Source: Clostridiales bacterium (GTDB lineage Bacteria; Bacillota; Clostridia; Oscillospirales; Oscillospiraceae). Taken from it: a stretch of 37,980 nt of DNA. The stretch spans positions 1-37,980 of the forward strand of contig JAJQCJ010000057.1 of the NCBI GenBank assembly GCA_021202775.1. Reading direction: 5' to 3'. The notes beneath the pieces are model-generated. The model worked only from the letters and a program-made list of their open reading frames with translations, was not told the DNA's origin and made no database searches. The position numbers and the translations under genes were made by a program. Position 1 is the first letter of the stretch. The number at the start of each line of letters is the position of its first letter. Positions 1 through 9,009 of this stretch are shown here, one piece after another.

Positions 1-39
1 GCCGTCAAGCGGCATTTCCGGCGCTTTGCGCCTCCCTAC

Positions 40-98
40 CCTTTCAGGGGAGGCAAGGGAGTTGCGGGAAGCACCACGTCTTTGGCTCCCCTGAAAGG
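40..98. repeat. Inverted repeat at left edge (MITE/REP-like)
   Basis: CCTTTCAGGGGAGGC at 40-54 pairs with GGCTCCCCTGAAAGG at 84-98 with one mismatch, leaving a 29-base loop. Short palindromic segments of this type recur between genes in related gut Clostridia, but copy number cannot be judged from one window. Confidence 0.4.
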
Positions 99-188
99 CA
101 ATGCCATCAACTTTGGATGCAATCTACTCTTCCGATAGGAGCAAAGCGTAGCGGCCAGTCAGATTTCATCGACCAAAGGAGGACAAAA

Positions 189-230
189 TTGCCGCCACGT
201 TCCGCCGTAAGGCAGGAACGTAGGCGGCAA
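189..230. repeat. Strong hairpin in the left intergenic region
   Basis: The arms are 189-203 and 215-230. They form 15 base pairs with a single bulged A and an 11-base loop. A GCCGCC/GGCGGC hairpin follows within about 10 bases. Two strong adjacent hairpins in non-coding DNA suggest a structured RNA or repeat. Neither is followed by a T-run, so these are not terminators. Confidence 0.4.
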
Positions 231-597
231 TCGTACCCAGCCGCCATCGGCGGCAGCTTTGGTGCGTGTCAAGTTCCATCGTCTCTGACGGAACAGACCA
301 CGTATGGGCTGGACAGAGTGAAGCCCCAGCGGGATAGGAGAGGGATTCTTAAGGGGGAGCGAGGCCCCGAGCTTCACCTTAAGTCGTCCTCTTTTGCTAC
401 TTTTCTCGACGAATCGAGTTTGCGGCGTTAAGAGACGCGATTTGTCAAGGGCAATTTTCATCGTTTCATACAACTACAATGCAACAAAAAGGCCAGGAAA
501 CGAAGCACACGATGCTCAGCCCCTGGCAGTTAATATGCCCTGATTCAACAATCAGCGGGTGTGAACCCGGCTGCTTTCGCGGTTTAAAGAAAAGCTC

Positions 598-650
598 AGG
601 CGCAAAGGCGTGAAATCCGGCAGGATTTCAGCGCTTTTGCGCCTTTTTTA
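598..650 (+). terminator. Rho-independent terminator, possibly bidirectional
   Basis: An interrupted stem pairs AGGCGCAAA and TGAAATCC on the left with GGATTTCA and TTTTGCGCCT on the right, around a GGCA loop, followed by a run of T. It ends rightward transcription out of the left block. The leftward side has a weaker T-rich tail (bases 583-596), so it may also end the leftward operon whose last gene stops at 743. Confidence 0.7.
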
Positions 651-742
651 CGCAACGAGTTCCGTTGCCAATCTTGAGTGATACGTTATGGCCGGTTGCA
701 GGGACTTTGCAGGGCACTGTCCCGCGGGTACAGCCGCCGGCG

Positions 743-2131
743 CTATCCCGCTGATTCTTCCGCCAGCACCTCCTGCTCCATCTGGCCGATGAGCCGGTAT
801 GCGCGGATGGCCAATGGGATGCCGGGAATCAGCGTCAGCAGGTCGGCGATGGCCTGACAGGCGGCCAGACCGTAGATACCGAAAATCATGGGGATAATCA
901 GCACCACGGGAATGTAACAGTAGCCCTGCCGCGCCGTACTCAACAGCATGGCATATCTGGCCTTGCCAATGCCGGCATAGAACATATTGATGATGGAGAT
1001 CCAGGCGTGAATGGGCAGGACGATGGACTCCAGCCGAATGCACAGAACGCCGATTTCCAGCACGGAGGCGTCCGCCTGGCTGTTGAACAGCCGGACAATG
1101 GGCTGAGCCGCAAAGACCAGAATCACCGCCATGACAACAGCACCGACAATGGATACCATAGTGGCAAAGGAGAAGCTCTCCCGTACCCGTTTTGCCTTTT
1201 TCGCACTCCAGTTGTACCCCACCACAGGCTGATAGCCCTGGCCGAAGCCCAAGATAATGGCGAAGGGGAACTGCATGACCCGGTTGGCCACGGAGAAGGC
1301 GGCCAGCGCAGCCGTGGAAATGCTTCCCGCCACATTGTTGAGCAGGATGGAGGCCACCACGCCCAGACCGGAGCGGAAGAAGGAGGCGCTTCCGATGGAC
1401 AACACTTCCTTCGTGTCGTTTGCGTTCCACTTGCAGTGCCGAATGGAGAGGTCTACTGTGGTACTCTTTCGCAGGTAGGGTATCAGCAGGATGACAAAGC
1501 TGACAAATTTGGAGATGGCGGTGGCCAGAGACGCGCCGCCAACCCCCATGTCAAAGACATAGATGAACAGCGGGTCCAGGAAGCAGTTGAGGACGCCGCC
1601 AAAACCGATGCCCACCATGGAATAAACTGCGCTGCCCTCGCTGCGCAGGCACATATTCAGGACAAGCTGTCCCACCATAAAGGGGGCGGCGAACAGGACG
1701 TAGAACGCATACTGGATGGACAGTTCCCGGCAGTCATCCGTCGCGCCCAGCAGGTTCACCAGAGGGGTGGAGAAGCACTGGCCCAGGACCAGCAAGACGC
1801 AGCCCAGCCCCAGACCGATAAAGAGAAAGGTGGACAGGACGCGGTCTGCGTCCTCCTTCCGCTTGCCGCCCAACAGCCGGGCGATATAGCTGCACGCGCC
1901 GGCGCCGATCAGCGACCCCGTCATGGTGATGGCCCGCTCCAGGGAGCTGTTCACGCCCACGGCGGCGGTGGCATAGGTGCCCAGGGTGCTGACAAAGTAG
2001 GTGTCCACCAGGTTATAGACTGTGGTGATCAGCTGCGCCACAATGGTTGGCACAGCCATCACCGGGATCAGGGTGCGAATGCTCTGGTTCAGCATCTGAT
2101 CCGCTTTCTTATTTGAAGTCTGAGTTCGCAA
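743..2131 (-). CDS. MATE-family multidrug/metabolite efflux pump
   Basis: This is a 462-residue polytopic inner-membrane protein with about 12 hydrophobic helices, the usual length for MATE (DinF/NorM superfamily) cation-coupled exporters. Family-like stretches include the N-terminal TIVAQLITTVYNLVDTYFVS segment and the second-half VNRVMQFPFAIILGFGQGYQPVVGYN-type loop. The frame is open further upstream, but the start chosen is a TTG at 2131. It is preceded by AAGGAG at 2145-2140 with an 8-base spacer, whereas the upstream ATG at 2161 has no ribosome site. It is the last gene of the leftward operon, 104 bases after the carboxylesterase stop. Its place beside three hydrolases suggests export of a toxic substrate or product, which is inference. 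Confidence 0.9.
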   Translation of the reverse strand: MRTQTSNKKADQMLNQSIRTLIPVMAVPTIVAQLITTVYNLVDTYFVSTLGTYATAAVGVNSSLERAITMTGSLIGAGACSYIARLLGGKRKEDADRVLSTFLFIGLGLGCVLLVLGQCFSTPLVNLLGATDDCRELSIQYAFYVLFAAPFMVGQLVLNMCLRSEGSAVYSMVGIGFGGVLNCFLDPLFIYVFDMGVGGASLATAISKFVSFVILLIPYLRKSTTVDLSIRHCKWNANDTKEVLSIGSASFFRSGLGVVASILLNNVAGSISTAALAAFSVANRVMQFPFAIILGFGQGYQPVVGYNWSAKKAKRVRESFSFATMVSIVGAVVMAVILVFAAQPIVRLFNSQADASVLEIGVLCIRLESIVLPIHAWISIINMFYAGIGKARYAMLLSTARQGYCYIPVVLIIPMIFGIYGLAACQAIADLLTLIPGIPLAIRAYRLIGQMEQEVLAEESAG

Positions 2132-2235
2132 TGTGTATGCTCCTTTTAGACGGGGTTTCATGGGGCGGGAACGCTGCCCATGGAACCCCGTCATAGTTGC
2201 GCTTTTCGGGAAAAGCGCCGCAATTCCAATAGGTA

Positions 2236-3834
2236 TCAGACAGGCAGCACATGACGGGATGCCAGAAACTCCAGAATCATTTCGTCCAGTTTGCGCTTGC
2301 AGGAGCATCCGACGATCTCATCGCCCAGCTCGGCAAAGCCGAAGCGCTCGTCGCTCGCCGGCCACAGGGGGAGGCCCTCCCCGTTGGGGTCGCCGGTCTT
2401 GATAAAGTTTGCCCAGTAGCTGCTCATCTGGTCGGCCAGACGGTAATCCACGGCCTCCCAGGGGCGGGCAGGGGGCGTCCCCTCCCGGAGGGAGCCGAAG
2501 GAATACCACAGCTCGTTGGAGTGCCAGCTCATCAGCTTCCGGGGGTCTCTGGCTGTGCCGTAGTCCTCCGGACGGTTGGGGGCAACGCGGGAGAAGAGGT
2601 AGGTGAAGCTGTGCTTTCCGGGGGCGATCTGTGCGCGGTGTGCGCCGAAGTAACGGCTCATGGTCAGGCCGCCCATCCTTGCGCCGTCGTGGAGGCCGTA
2701 AGAGGCCAGACGGCGGGATTCCCGGTCCACGGTTTCGTCCGTGACGGAGACCAGGGAGGGGAAGTCGTACTTCTCATAGAGGTCGCCCAGCAGCTCCTTG
2801 CAGTAGGCGTAAAATTCCTCAGCAGAGGTGAAGCCTACCTGGCTGCGGTTCGCGCCGGGCTTCATCTGCGTCTCGCCCAGGTTGGAGCCGGAGAGGTAGT
2901 CCAGCGCCACGCCGTACCGCTCCGTGCTGTCCACCATGGACAGGTCGGGCACCAGATCGCCGTCACAGATCAGCGTACCGGGCAGCCGGGCGCCGGTGCT
3001 GCGGTTCAGGAACACATAGGGGTCGATGCGCCGCAGCTCCTCCGGGGAGGCGTCCGGGTCGATGCCCAGGGCCTCCAGGTAGCGCCGGCAGTCCTGCTCC
3101 ACCTGTTCCCGCTGGCCGTTCTTCCGATCCCACACCAGCCCGCTTTCGTTGATCATGCGTTTGATGTGCTTCCGCCCCAGGGGGGAGAAGGCCAGGGACG
3201 CCGCCTTGCCGGTGCCTGCGGACTGCCCGCCCACGGTGATGTTGTCCGGGTCGCCGCCAAAGGCGGCGATGTTCTCCACCACCCACTCCAGGGCCTTGAT
3301 GTCGTCCATCAGGATATAGTTGCCGCTGGCGCCCTGTTCGGCGTCCAGCTGGGGCAGGGCAAGGTATCCGAATACGTTCAGCCGCTGGGCCACGCTGACC
3401 ACAACGATGCCCTTCCGGGCCAGCTCTCTGGGGTCGAACTCCACCTCATAGGCATATCCGTGGTCGGTGCCGCCGCCGTGGAGCCAGATGTATACCGGGC
3501 GGCCCTCCCCGGCCTTCGCCGCGCCGGTGGCCACGTTCAGATAAAGGCAGTCCTCGCTCATGGCGGGGGAACCCATGTAGTAGAAATCCGTGGCCCAGGG
3601 TTCCGCGTCCAAATCGCCGTCCGTGGGCTGGATGCAGATGGGGCCGAAGCTGACGCAGTCCCGCACGCCGCTCCATCCGGCGGGGTCAACAGGGGGCTTC
3701 CAACGCAGCTTGCCCACAGGGGGCGCGGCGAAGGGGATGCCGCGGAACTCCGTGATGCCTTCGTAGCGGCCGGAGTGCTCCAGGCCCCGCACAGCGCCAT
3801 AGCTTGTTTTTACTGTTCCAATATAGTTCGCCAT
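2236..3834 (-). CDS. Type-B carboxylesterase (COesterase family)
   Basis: This protein of about 532 residues belongs to the carboxylesterase/cholinesterase-type alpha/beta-hydrolases, which hydrolyse carboxylic esters. Visible signatures are the N-terminal FRGIPFAAPPVG motif, the SEDCLYLNV motif, the oxyanion-hole HGGG and the nucleophile elbow GGQSAGT with its Ser. A Pro- and Trp-rich C-terminal half follows. There is no signal peptide, so it should act in the cytoplasm. The ATG at 3834 is preferred over a TTG at 3840 because the GAGG upstream is better spaced from it. It lies 31 bases after the alpha/beta-hydrolase gene and so belongs to the same operon. Substrate is unknown; aryl or short-acyl esters are typical for the family. 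Confidence 0.92.
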   Translation of the reverse strand: MANYIGTVKTSYGAVRGLEHSGRYEGITEFRGIPFAAPPVGKLRWKPPVDPAGWSGVRDCVSFGPICIQPTDGDLDAEPWATDFYYMGSPAMSEDCLYLNVATGAAKAGEGRPVYIWLHGGGTDHGYAYEVEFDPRELARKGIVVVSVAQRLNVFGYLALPQLDAEQGASGNYILMDDIKALEWVVENIAAFGGDPDNITVGGQSAGTGKAASLAFSPLGRKHIKRMINESGLVWDRKNGQREQVEQDCRRYLEALGIDPDASPEELRRIDPYVFLNRSTGARLPGTLICDGDLVPDLSMVDSTERYGVALDYLSGSNLGETQMKPGANRSQVGFTSAEEFYAYCKELLGDLYEKYDFPSLVSVTDETVDRESRRLASYGLHDGARMGGLTMSRYFGAHRAQIAPGKHSFTYLFSRVAPNRPEDYGTARDPRKLMSWHSNELWYSFGSLREGTPPARPWEAVDYRLADQMSSYWANFIKTGDPNGEGLPLWPASDERFGFAELGDEIVGCSCKRKLDEMILEFLASRHVLPV

Positions 3835-3865
3835 TTTCAATGCGCCTCGATTCTTTCGGCCCAGG

Positions 3866-5062
3866 TCAGTCCTTCACGCAGGAGAACAGCCATTCCTTCA
3901 CGCCGTCGATTTCATACACCACCGGCCAGGTGCAAACGTGGTTGGTGACCGGATTGTCGTTCTTGCCGGTGGGCACCACAGAGCTGCCGTCAAAGACGGT
4001 GTAACGCATATCCACCGCATCGTGGGTGGCCTGCTCCGCCAGGCGGTTCAGCGTCTGCGGGGGCAGCTTCGCATCCCAGTAGTAGCGGCCGAAGGTGACG
4101 CCCTTTTGCTCCAGGGCGTCCACCACGGCGTTCATGCCGGGGAAGGCCCGCTCGTCATGGTTGGAGACCAGAATCCAGAACTTGCAGCCGGTGCAGGCCG
4201 CTGCCATCCGGTCCGCATCCCACTGACCGGCCACCAGCAGGGAAGCAGTGAAGTAGTCCGGGTACTGAATATTCATCTCGCAGAAGGTCATGCAGCCCAT
4301 GGACTGGCCGGTGGCGTAGATCCGCTTCTCGTCCACGCTGTAGGTCGCCCGGACGCTGTCAATCAGGCCCTTGACGGTGTCGATCTCCTTATCCGAGTTC
4401 TGGCTGACCTGAGGGGCGACCACGATGCAGGGATGCTTGGCCTGCCACTCCGGTTTTGCCCAGGTCAGCGCGCCGTTGCCCTGCATCAGGGTGATTCTGG
4501 GGTCCTGCCCCCGGACGCCCGCATCGTGGATGAACACCACCAGCGGATACCGCCGGGCGGGGTCGTATCCCTCCGGCAGGTAGAGATTGTAGTTGACCCC
4601 CTGATACTGCTTCTGCTGGAACCGGCAAATCAGCGGCTCGTCCACCTCAGTGGACGCACCCCACTGGCCGTCCGGGGCGATGACGGTGCCGTCCGCCGCA
4701 GTGATGTCCGCCGTCTGGAGGACCCGTACCACCTTGGAGGCCGGTATGGTATCATGGGGCTTGCGGGGCTTCTTCTCCTCCTCCGGCTGCTCCTCGCCGT
4801 CCTTTTTCAGGTGCTTCTTGCCCTCCGGCATACTGTCGGGCTGCAAAATCACGGCGGAGGCCACATCCTTCAAATCCAGGCTGAGCATCACGTCGCAGCC
4901 CTGGACGGAGACGCCGCAGACAGTGCGGTTCTCCACCTGATAGGCGTCCGCCAGGCTCAGGTCGGGGGCGATGGGCTTGTCATAGGACAGGCACACACCG
5001 TAAATCTTCTGTCCGTCGGGATAATTTTCCGTCAGGCAGGTCATCTTTATCACATGATTCAT
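3866..5062 (-). CDS. Alpha/beta-hydrolase (esterase, PHB-depolymerase/CE1-like)
   Basis: This is a 398-residue protein. About 90 N-terminal residues form a beta-rich region, followed by a charged Lys/Glu/Pro linker near residues 80-100 and then an alpha/beta-hydrolase domain. The nucleophile motif is GQSMGC, and a late TNHV His plus a preceding Asp complete a plausible triad. The VVFIHDAG segment is the usual strand and oxyanion region. The ATG at 5062 overlaps the stop of the upstream ceramidase-like gene as ATGA, implying translational coupling, and AAGGA lies about 7 bases upstream. The linker, hydrolase domain and C-terminal xDxVKEWLF tail match the second half of the 838-residue protein at 14839-17355, so it is the separate-gene version of that module. 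There is no signal peptide. Confidence 0.85.
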   Translation of the reverse strand: MNHVIKMTCLTENYPDGQKIYGVCLSYDKPIAPDLSLADAYQVENRTVCGVSVQGCDVMLSLDLKDVASAVILQPDSMPEGKKHLKKDGEEQPEEEKKPRKPHDTIPASKVVRVLQTADITAADGTVIAPDGQWGASTEVDEPLICRFQQKQYQGVNYNLYLPEGYDPARRYPLVVFIHDAGVRGQDPRITLMQGNGALTWAKPEWQAKHPCIVVAPQVSQNSDKEIDTVKGLIDSVRATYSVDEKRIYATGQSMGCMTFCEMNIQYPDYFTASLLVAGQWDADRMAAACTGCKFWILVSNHDERAFPGMNAVVDALEQKGVTFGRYYWDAKLPPQTLNRLAEQATHDAVDMRYTVFDGSSVVPTGKNDNPVTNHVCTWPVVYEIDGVKEWLFSCVKD

Positions 5063-6360
5063 GATTTTCCTTCTTTCATATCGTTGAGCAGTTCTGTGGC
5101 GGCGGCCAGCAGGCGCTCCGCCGAGCCGGGCATAAAGGGCGAGTTCTGGCACTGGAACTGAACGGACCGGTAGGCTTCCTCCTCCGGCATACACTTGTCA
5201 CAGCCGTTGACCATGATGGCCAGGGCGGTGGTTTCACCGGGGAAGGCGTCGGCCAGCTGCACGGAGGTGGCCCCATTGGTTTCCGGCTGGACGCCCACCA
5301 GGTTGAAGCTCCCCAGTGTCATGGCATAAATTTCCAGGTTTTTCTCCCCATCCGGGGTAAAGGTCATGGATTTGGCAGGGCGGATGGAGCCCAGGTTCCG
5401 GTTCATCGCCTTGGTCTGGAAGGTACAGCTGCGCCGACCGGTGCGCAGCACCGGCTCGGTATACGTGGCAATGCGCCGCCAGACCCGCAGCACATCGGCC
5501 TCCAGCGCCGCGCTCAGGGCGGACAGCAGGGCATAGCCGTCTTCCCCCAGGGAAACCTTCCGGAATTGGCCCAGATGGTCCGGCGCTTCGCTGTTGGCCT
5601 TCACCACCGGCTCCTGGTCTCCGGCAGCGCCGCACAGGAACATGGCCACAAAGTCCCCACCAAACTCCTGCTCCAGGCGGGTGCTGGTGACACCGCTGAT
5701 GTCGCCGGAGATCAGCCCGGTGCCGTCCGGATTCCGGATACCGCTGGTCACGCAGGGGCGGATGCCCAAGTTGTACAGCAGGGCCATAGGCGTGCCGTCT
5801 GTCCTGTCAATCCGCAGCACATGGAGGCTGTGGTCGCAGGGGGCCTCCGGGTTGCTCCCCAGCCACCAGCCTTCCTCTGTGGGGAGGTTGCGGCTGACGT
5901 TGACGGCGCTGCGCCCGGTGCCCCAGCCCACGACAGCCTCCGTCCTGGCGGCCAGGGCCTGTTCGGCGGCCTCCTCCAGCGCGGCACAGTAGGCGTCCTC
6001 CAGCAGCGCGCACCTGCGGACCGTCTCCGGGTCCCGCTGACCGCCGGGGCCGTGGGGCTTCCCCTCTTTGGGGGCGGGCCAGATGTGGGGGCCGCAGAAG
6101 GAGTGGGTCAGGGTGATCCAGACATTGTCCGGGGCGGTGTCCAGCGCCCGGCTGGCCAGGTCACGGAACCGGTCCCGCGTATCGTCAAAAATGGAAGTGA
6201 TCTCGATGGAAACCAGGGCGAAACGCACGGTTCCCTCCAGGAGCAGCACACGAACGTGCAAATCGTCATGGGTGCCGGTAAAACCGTCCAATGGCAGGCA
6301 GCCGTTGTCCAGCCGAACGGGCGCAATGCCCGCCCCTGCCTGAAAGGTGTTGTGATGCAT
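5059..6360 (-). CDS. Neutral/alkaline ceramidase N-terminal-domain-like hydrolase
   Basis: This 433-residue protein resembles the neutral/alkaline non-lysosomal ceramidase N-terminal family, which contains zinc amidases. Supporting motifs are ITLTHSFCGPH (compare the ATHTHSGP metal motif), the GDISGVTSTRLEQEFGG strand-helix, and FLCGAAGDQEP (compare the GAxGDQNP signature). Whether all zinc ligands are kept cannot be settled by eye. It is shorter than true ceramidases (about 650 residues or more) and has no signal peptide, so a cytoplasmic amidase or esterase on a small molecule is likelier than a sphingolipid enzyme. AGGAGG sits 7 bases before the ATG. It lies 30 bases after the AraC gene and overlaps the next gene by ATGA. 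It is paralogous to the first half of the protein at 14839. Confidence 0.8.
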   Translation of the reverse strand: MHHNTFQAGAGIAPVRLDNGCLPLDGFTGTHDDLHVRVLLLEGTVRFALVSIEITSIFDDTRDRFRDLASRALDTAPDNVWITLTHSFCGPHIWPAPKEGKPHGPGGQRDPETVRRCALLEDAYCAALEEAAEQALAARTEAVVGWGTGRSAVNVSRNLPTEEGWWLGSNPEAPCDHSLHVLRIDRTDGTPMALLYNLGIRPCVTSGIRNPDGTGLISGDISGVTSTRLEQEFGGDFVAMFLCGAAGDQEPVVKANSEAPDHLGQFRKVSLGEDGYALLSALSAALEADVLRVWRRIATYTEPVLRTGRRSCTFQTKAMNRNLGSIRPAKSMTFTPDGEKNLEIYAMTLGSFNLVGVQPETNGATSVQLADAFPGETTALAIMVNGCDKCMPEEEAYRSVQFQCQNSPFMPGSAERLLAAATELLNDMKEGKS

Positions 6361-6390
6361 AGCAGAGCCTCCTAATGGCTGCGCAGGGGG

Positions 6391-8610
6391 TCACAGCTTC
6401 CGGTATTCCGTGGGGGTCAGGCCCTCCAGCTTGCGGAAGTTTCGGGTCAGCGTATCCACGCTGCTGTAACCCACGCTTTGCGCAATCGCCGCTACGGTCA
6501 TGTTGGTGTTTTTCAGCAGCTCCTTGGCCTTGGCGATGCGGCGGAAGGAGATATACTCCGCAATGGTGCGATTGTACTCCTTCCGGAAGAGGCGGGTCAG
6601 GTACTGGAAGCTGATGTTGGAATCCTCACAGATGGCGGCGACATTCAAATTCATGTCGTACAGATTGTTTTCAATGTAATTACAGGCGTGCAGGAGCAGG
6701 CCGTCCTCACTGCGGGTGTTGGAGACGTGCTGCTCTGCGATTTGGCCGAAAATTTCCGCAGCGGCCTCGTTCAGCTGGGAGACGGAATTGGCATTGTTCA
6801 GCAGCGTGACGGCGTGCTCGGACACCTCCGGCGGAAGGTTGGCCGACAGAACCCCTTCCGCCAGCACGTTTGCGATGGAGACCAGGCGATGGCTGGCGGT
6901 CACATAGTTCGACCGGAGGGGCACAACGTGCTCCGCCAGGATGGCGTTCACCATGCCGGGCACCAGGTCAAACTTCTCTGTCAACATAGTGTTGATCAGG
7001 ATGTGTTCCTTGCGGAGGAAGGTGCCGTCCAGCAGCATGGCCTGATTGGAGTCCAGGTCCTCCTGAAAAACCACCTGGGCCTTGCTGTCAATGGAGTGCA
7101 GGAAGCTGTGCATCTGCAAAATCTCCTGATAGGCGTCCGGCAGCGCGGAGGGGTTTGGGCACAGGCTGCTGACGATGACTTGGGTGTGAATGTTGTAGGT
7201 TTCCCGAAGCAGATTGTTGACCTCTGTGCAGACCCACTGGACGTTCTCCCGGAAGTCCTCCTCCCGGTCGGCCCCAAAGACCACCAGAATGTTGGAATGG
7301 TCTGTGCAGGAGGTGAAGCGCAGCTCCCCGCCGGACAACCCCTCCAGAGAGGAGTTGATCATGACGCTGATCATGGCGGAGACGTCGCTCTTCCGCCGCC
7401 TTCCCGGCAGCAGCTCCTCAATGTTGGACAGGGAAAAGGCCACCACATAGTACTTGCCGCAGGGGGACTGGAGCTGTGCCTGGGCCAGCAGCGCCTCATC
7501 CGGCTCCGGCTCCAGATACTTTCCAAACAGGATATTCCGCAGGGTGGTGCTGACAGCCCGCCGGTCTGCATCGTCCTGCTGCACCCGAAAGTCCTTCAGG
7601 GTGGAGCGCACCCTGTCCAGGACTTCCTCATAGCTGCCATAGGACGTGCTGTTTTGGGGCAGCGCGTCCACCAGCGAGGAAATTTCCTGATAGCGTTTGG
7701 ACAGGCTGCGCCAGACATAGGCAACGGCCAGGGCCAGCAGCAGCAGGAAATATACGGCAAAGGCAATCAGGATCACGCGGAGGGGTTTTGCGTACTCGGC
7801 GTCCAGGACGGCCACCATGTAGGTATGCTCGCCCTCCTCCAGGTAGGCGCAGGACACCTGCGCATCCAGGAATGTGTTGACGTAGTCGTTATCATACCAG
7901 TCCGGGTCTTCCACCACGGTGGTGGAAAAGACGGAGCAGAGGTAGTGACCGCTCTCCGGACTGAACAGGCAGCAGAAGTCGGCCTCCAGGTCATAGAAGA
8001 GGTGCAGGAACTCCCGGGTTTTCATGGAGACGACCATGTTGCCCAGCGCCTCGCCGTCCTCTCCGTAGATGGTGACAACGAAGTAGGGGGCATAGCTGCT
8101 GCCATTCAACAGGGTCAGCTGGCGCTGGCCGCTGGCAATGGGGGACACCAGATCCGCCTCGTCCGCCCCCAGCCGGGACTGGATGGCGCTGAGGGAATCA
8201 TAGGAGTAGTAGCCGCTGCCGGCGAAGATGCAGTTCAGCTGGGGGCTGATCACATAGATCTCATCCACATAGGTGCTGGCGTCCCGGACGGAGGCGATGA
8301 AGCTGCAAAGCTCCAGCGGCGCTGCGGCGTCCTCATCACCTTCCAGCATGCTGAGAAAGACCGGGCTGCCCAGCAGCACATCGCTGGCGAACTGGAGGTC
8401 GCTGAGCATCGTGTCGCACTGCGCCTGGAAGTGTTGCACCAGAAGGGACAGATGATCGTCCTCCTGCTGCACCACGACGTAGCGCACGCCCACCAGCAGC
8501 GACACCGCCATCACCAGAGAGAGCAGCAGGTAGATGAAATAGGAACGCAGGTCCCGCAACAGCTTCCGCCACTGGCTCCGGAAAGATTTTATGAAATGTT
8601 CCCTCGGCAT
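6391..8610 (-). CDS. Membrane-anchored AraC-family transcriptional regulator
   Basis: This 739-residue regulator has a short cytoplasmic N-terminus, a transmembrane helix at about residues 24-47, an extracytoplasmic sensor region to about 277 (PAS/Cache-like by position), and a second helix at about 278-300. A cytoplasmic linker region follows, and the C-terminal hundred residues are an AraC/XylS double helix-turn-helix ending GLTPTEYRKL. This is the one-protein sensor-regulator design seen beside sugar and peptide importers in Firmicutes. The start at 8610 was chosen because the hydrophobic anchor follows at once and GGTGG lies about 8 bases upstream; the frame is open to 8739. It is divergent from the importer operon and heads the hydrolase operon, so it probably controls both. 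The ligand is unknown. Confidence 0.9.
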   Translation of the reverse strand: MPREHFIKSFRSQWRKLLRDLRSYFIYLLLSLVMAVSLLVGVRYVVVQQEDDHLSLLVQHFQAQCDTMLSDLQFASDVLLGSPVFLSMLEGDEDAAAPLELCSFIASVRDASTYVDEIYVISPQLNCIFAGSGYYSYDSLSAIQSRLGADEADLVSPIASGQRQLTLLNGSSYAPYFVVTIYGEDGEALGNMVVSMKTREFLHLFYDLEADFCCLFSPESGHYLCSVFSTTVVEDPDWYDNDYVNTFLDAQVSCAYLEEGEHTYMVAVLDAEYAKPLRVILIAFAVYFLLLLALAVAYVWRSLSKRYQEISSLVDALPQNSTSYGSYEEVLDRVRSTLKDFRVQQDDADRRAVSTTLRNILFGKYLEPEPDEALLAQAQLQSPCGKYYVVAFSLSNIEELLPGRRRKSDVSAMISVMINSSLEGLSGGELRFTSCTDHSNILVVFGADREEDFRENVQWVCTEVNNLLRETYNIHTQVIVSSLCPNPSALPDAYQEILQMHSFLHSIDSKAQVVFQEDLDSNQAMLLDGTFLRKEHILINTMLTEKFDLVPGMVNAILAEHVVPLRSNYVTASHRLVSIANVLAEGVLSANLPPEVSEHAVTLLNNANSVSQLNEAAAEIFGQIAEQHVSNTRSEDGLLLHACNYIENNLYDMNLNVAAICEDSNISFQYLTRLFRKEYNRTIAEYISFRRIAKAKELLKNTNMTVAAIAQSVGYSSVDTLTRNFRKLEGLTPTEYRKL

Positions 8611-8734
8611 GATAAAAACACCACCACAGAATTTCAGCCGGCAGATGCCGGATGATGGAATCCTGTTCAAGAGCAGCTTGCGCTTCCTCTTGAAATGAGC
8701 GGTCGACTTTATACAAACGCCTGTATGAATATCG

Positions 8735-8753
8735 GCCACATATCCCTTGTGGC
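8735..8753. promoter_or_regulatory. Candidate operator, copy 1 (GCCACATATCCCTT)
   Basis: GCCACA at 8735-8740 and TGTGGC at 8748-8753 form an inverted repeat around TATCCCT. The first 14 bases recur exactly at 9010-9023. This copy lies directly downstream of the proposed leftward -10 box, where a bound regulator would block or modulate transcription of the AraC operon. Confidence 0.45.
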
Positions 8754-8754
8754 A

Positions 8755-8784
8755 ATTCTACAATAAAAAACCGGGCGAATGCAA
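8755..8784 (-). promoter_or_regulatory. Predicted sigma-70 promoter for the leftward operon
   Basis: On the minus strand a TTGCAT -35 box (8784-8779) is followed by an 18-base spacer and a TAGAAT -10 box (8760-8755). It lies about 145 bases before the chosen AraC-gene start and abuts the candidate operator. Confidence 0.5.
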
Positions 8785-8920
8785 GGACAAATGCGCAAAT
8801 AAGACAAAAATGCGGGTCAAATAAAATTTGCGGGCTGCTATTTTTAAAAATAGTTTTGCGAAACGAGAGCCAAAAAATTTACAAAAGTTTCACAAAAAAC
8901 GGCGGCACAATTTTTGCTTC

Positions 8921-8948
8921 TTTACAAAAAGAGCGTTTTTTATATAAT
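8921..8948 (+). promoter_or_regulatory. Predicted sigma-70 promoter for the importer operon
   Basis: TTTACA at 8921-8926, a 16-base A/T-rich spacer and a perfect TATAAT at 8943-8948 give the best promoter match in the divergent region. It leaves a leader of about 145 bases before the lipoprotein start. The stretch upstream (8820-8920) is strikingly AT-rich for this genome. Confidence 0.7.
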
Positions 8949-9009
8949 GGGATGGGCGTAAGAACCAAGGCGCGGCTGGTCCGGCGGGGCATTGGCAGTC
9001 CCTCATCTT

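Larger units (their letters stand above)
1..597. other. Structured intergenic region without a convincing gene
   Basis: No open frame here has a ribosome site or a recognisable family. What is visible is secondary structure. A 14-of-15 inverted pair lies at 40-54 and 84-98. A 15-bp stem with one bulged base spans 189-230. A GCCGCC-ATC-GGCGGC hairpin lies near 239-254, and a short GCCAGG/CCTGGC pair near 492-527. The block runs up to a terminator at 598-650, so it could be the 3' part of a rightward transcript, a structured RNA, or a degenerate repeat element. The strand and role are unknown. Confidence 0.4.

Noticed and set aside
117-473. Overlapping small open frames on both strands
   Set aside because: No ribosome site, no recognisable domain, and composition dominated by the inverted repeats at 189-254; better read as non-coding.
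5059-6360. True sphingolipid ceramidase
   Set aside because: Too short, no secretion signal and no lipid-metabolism neighbours; only the fold-level resemblance is supported.
6478-8655. Long open frame opposite the AraC gene
   Set aside because: Antisense shadow of a GC-rich gene; low-complexity translation without domains, whereas the minus strand gives a full AraC regulator.
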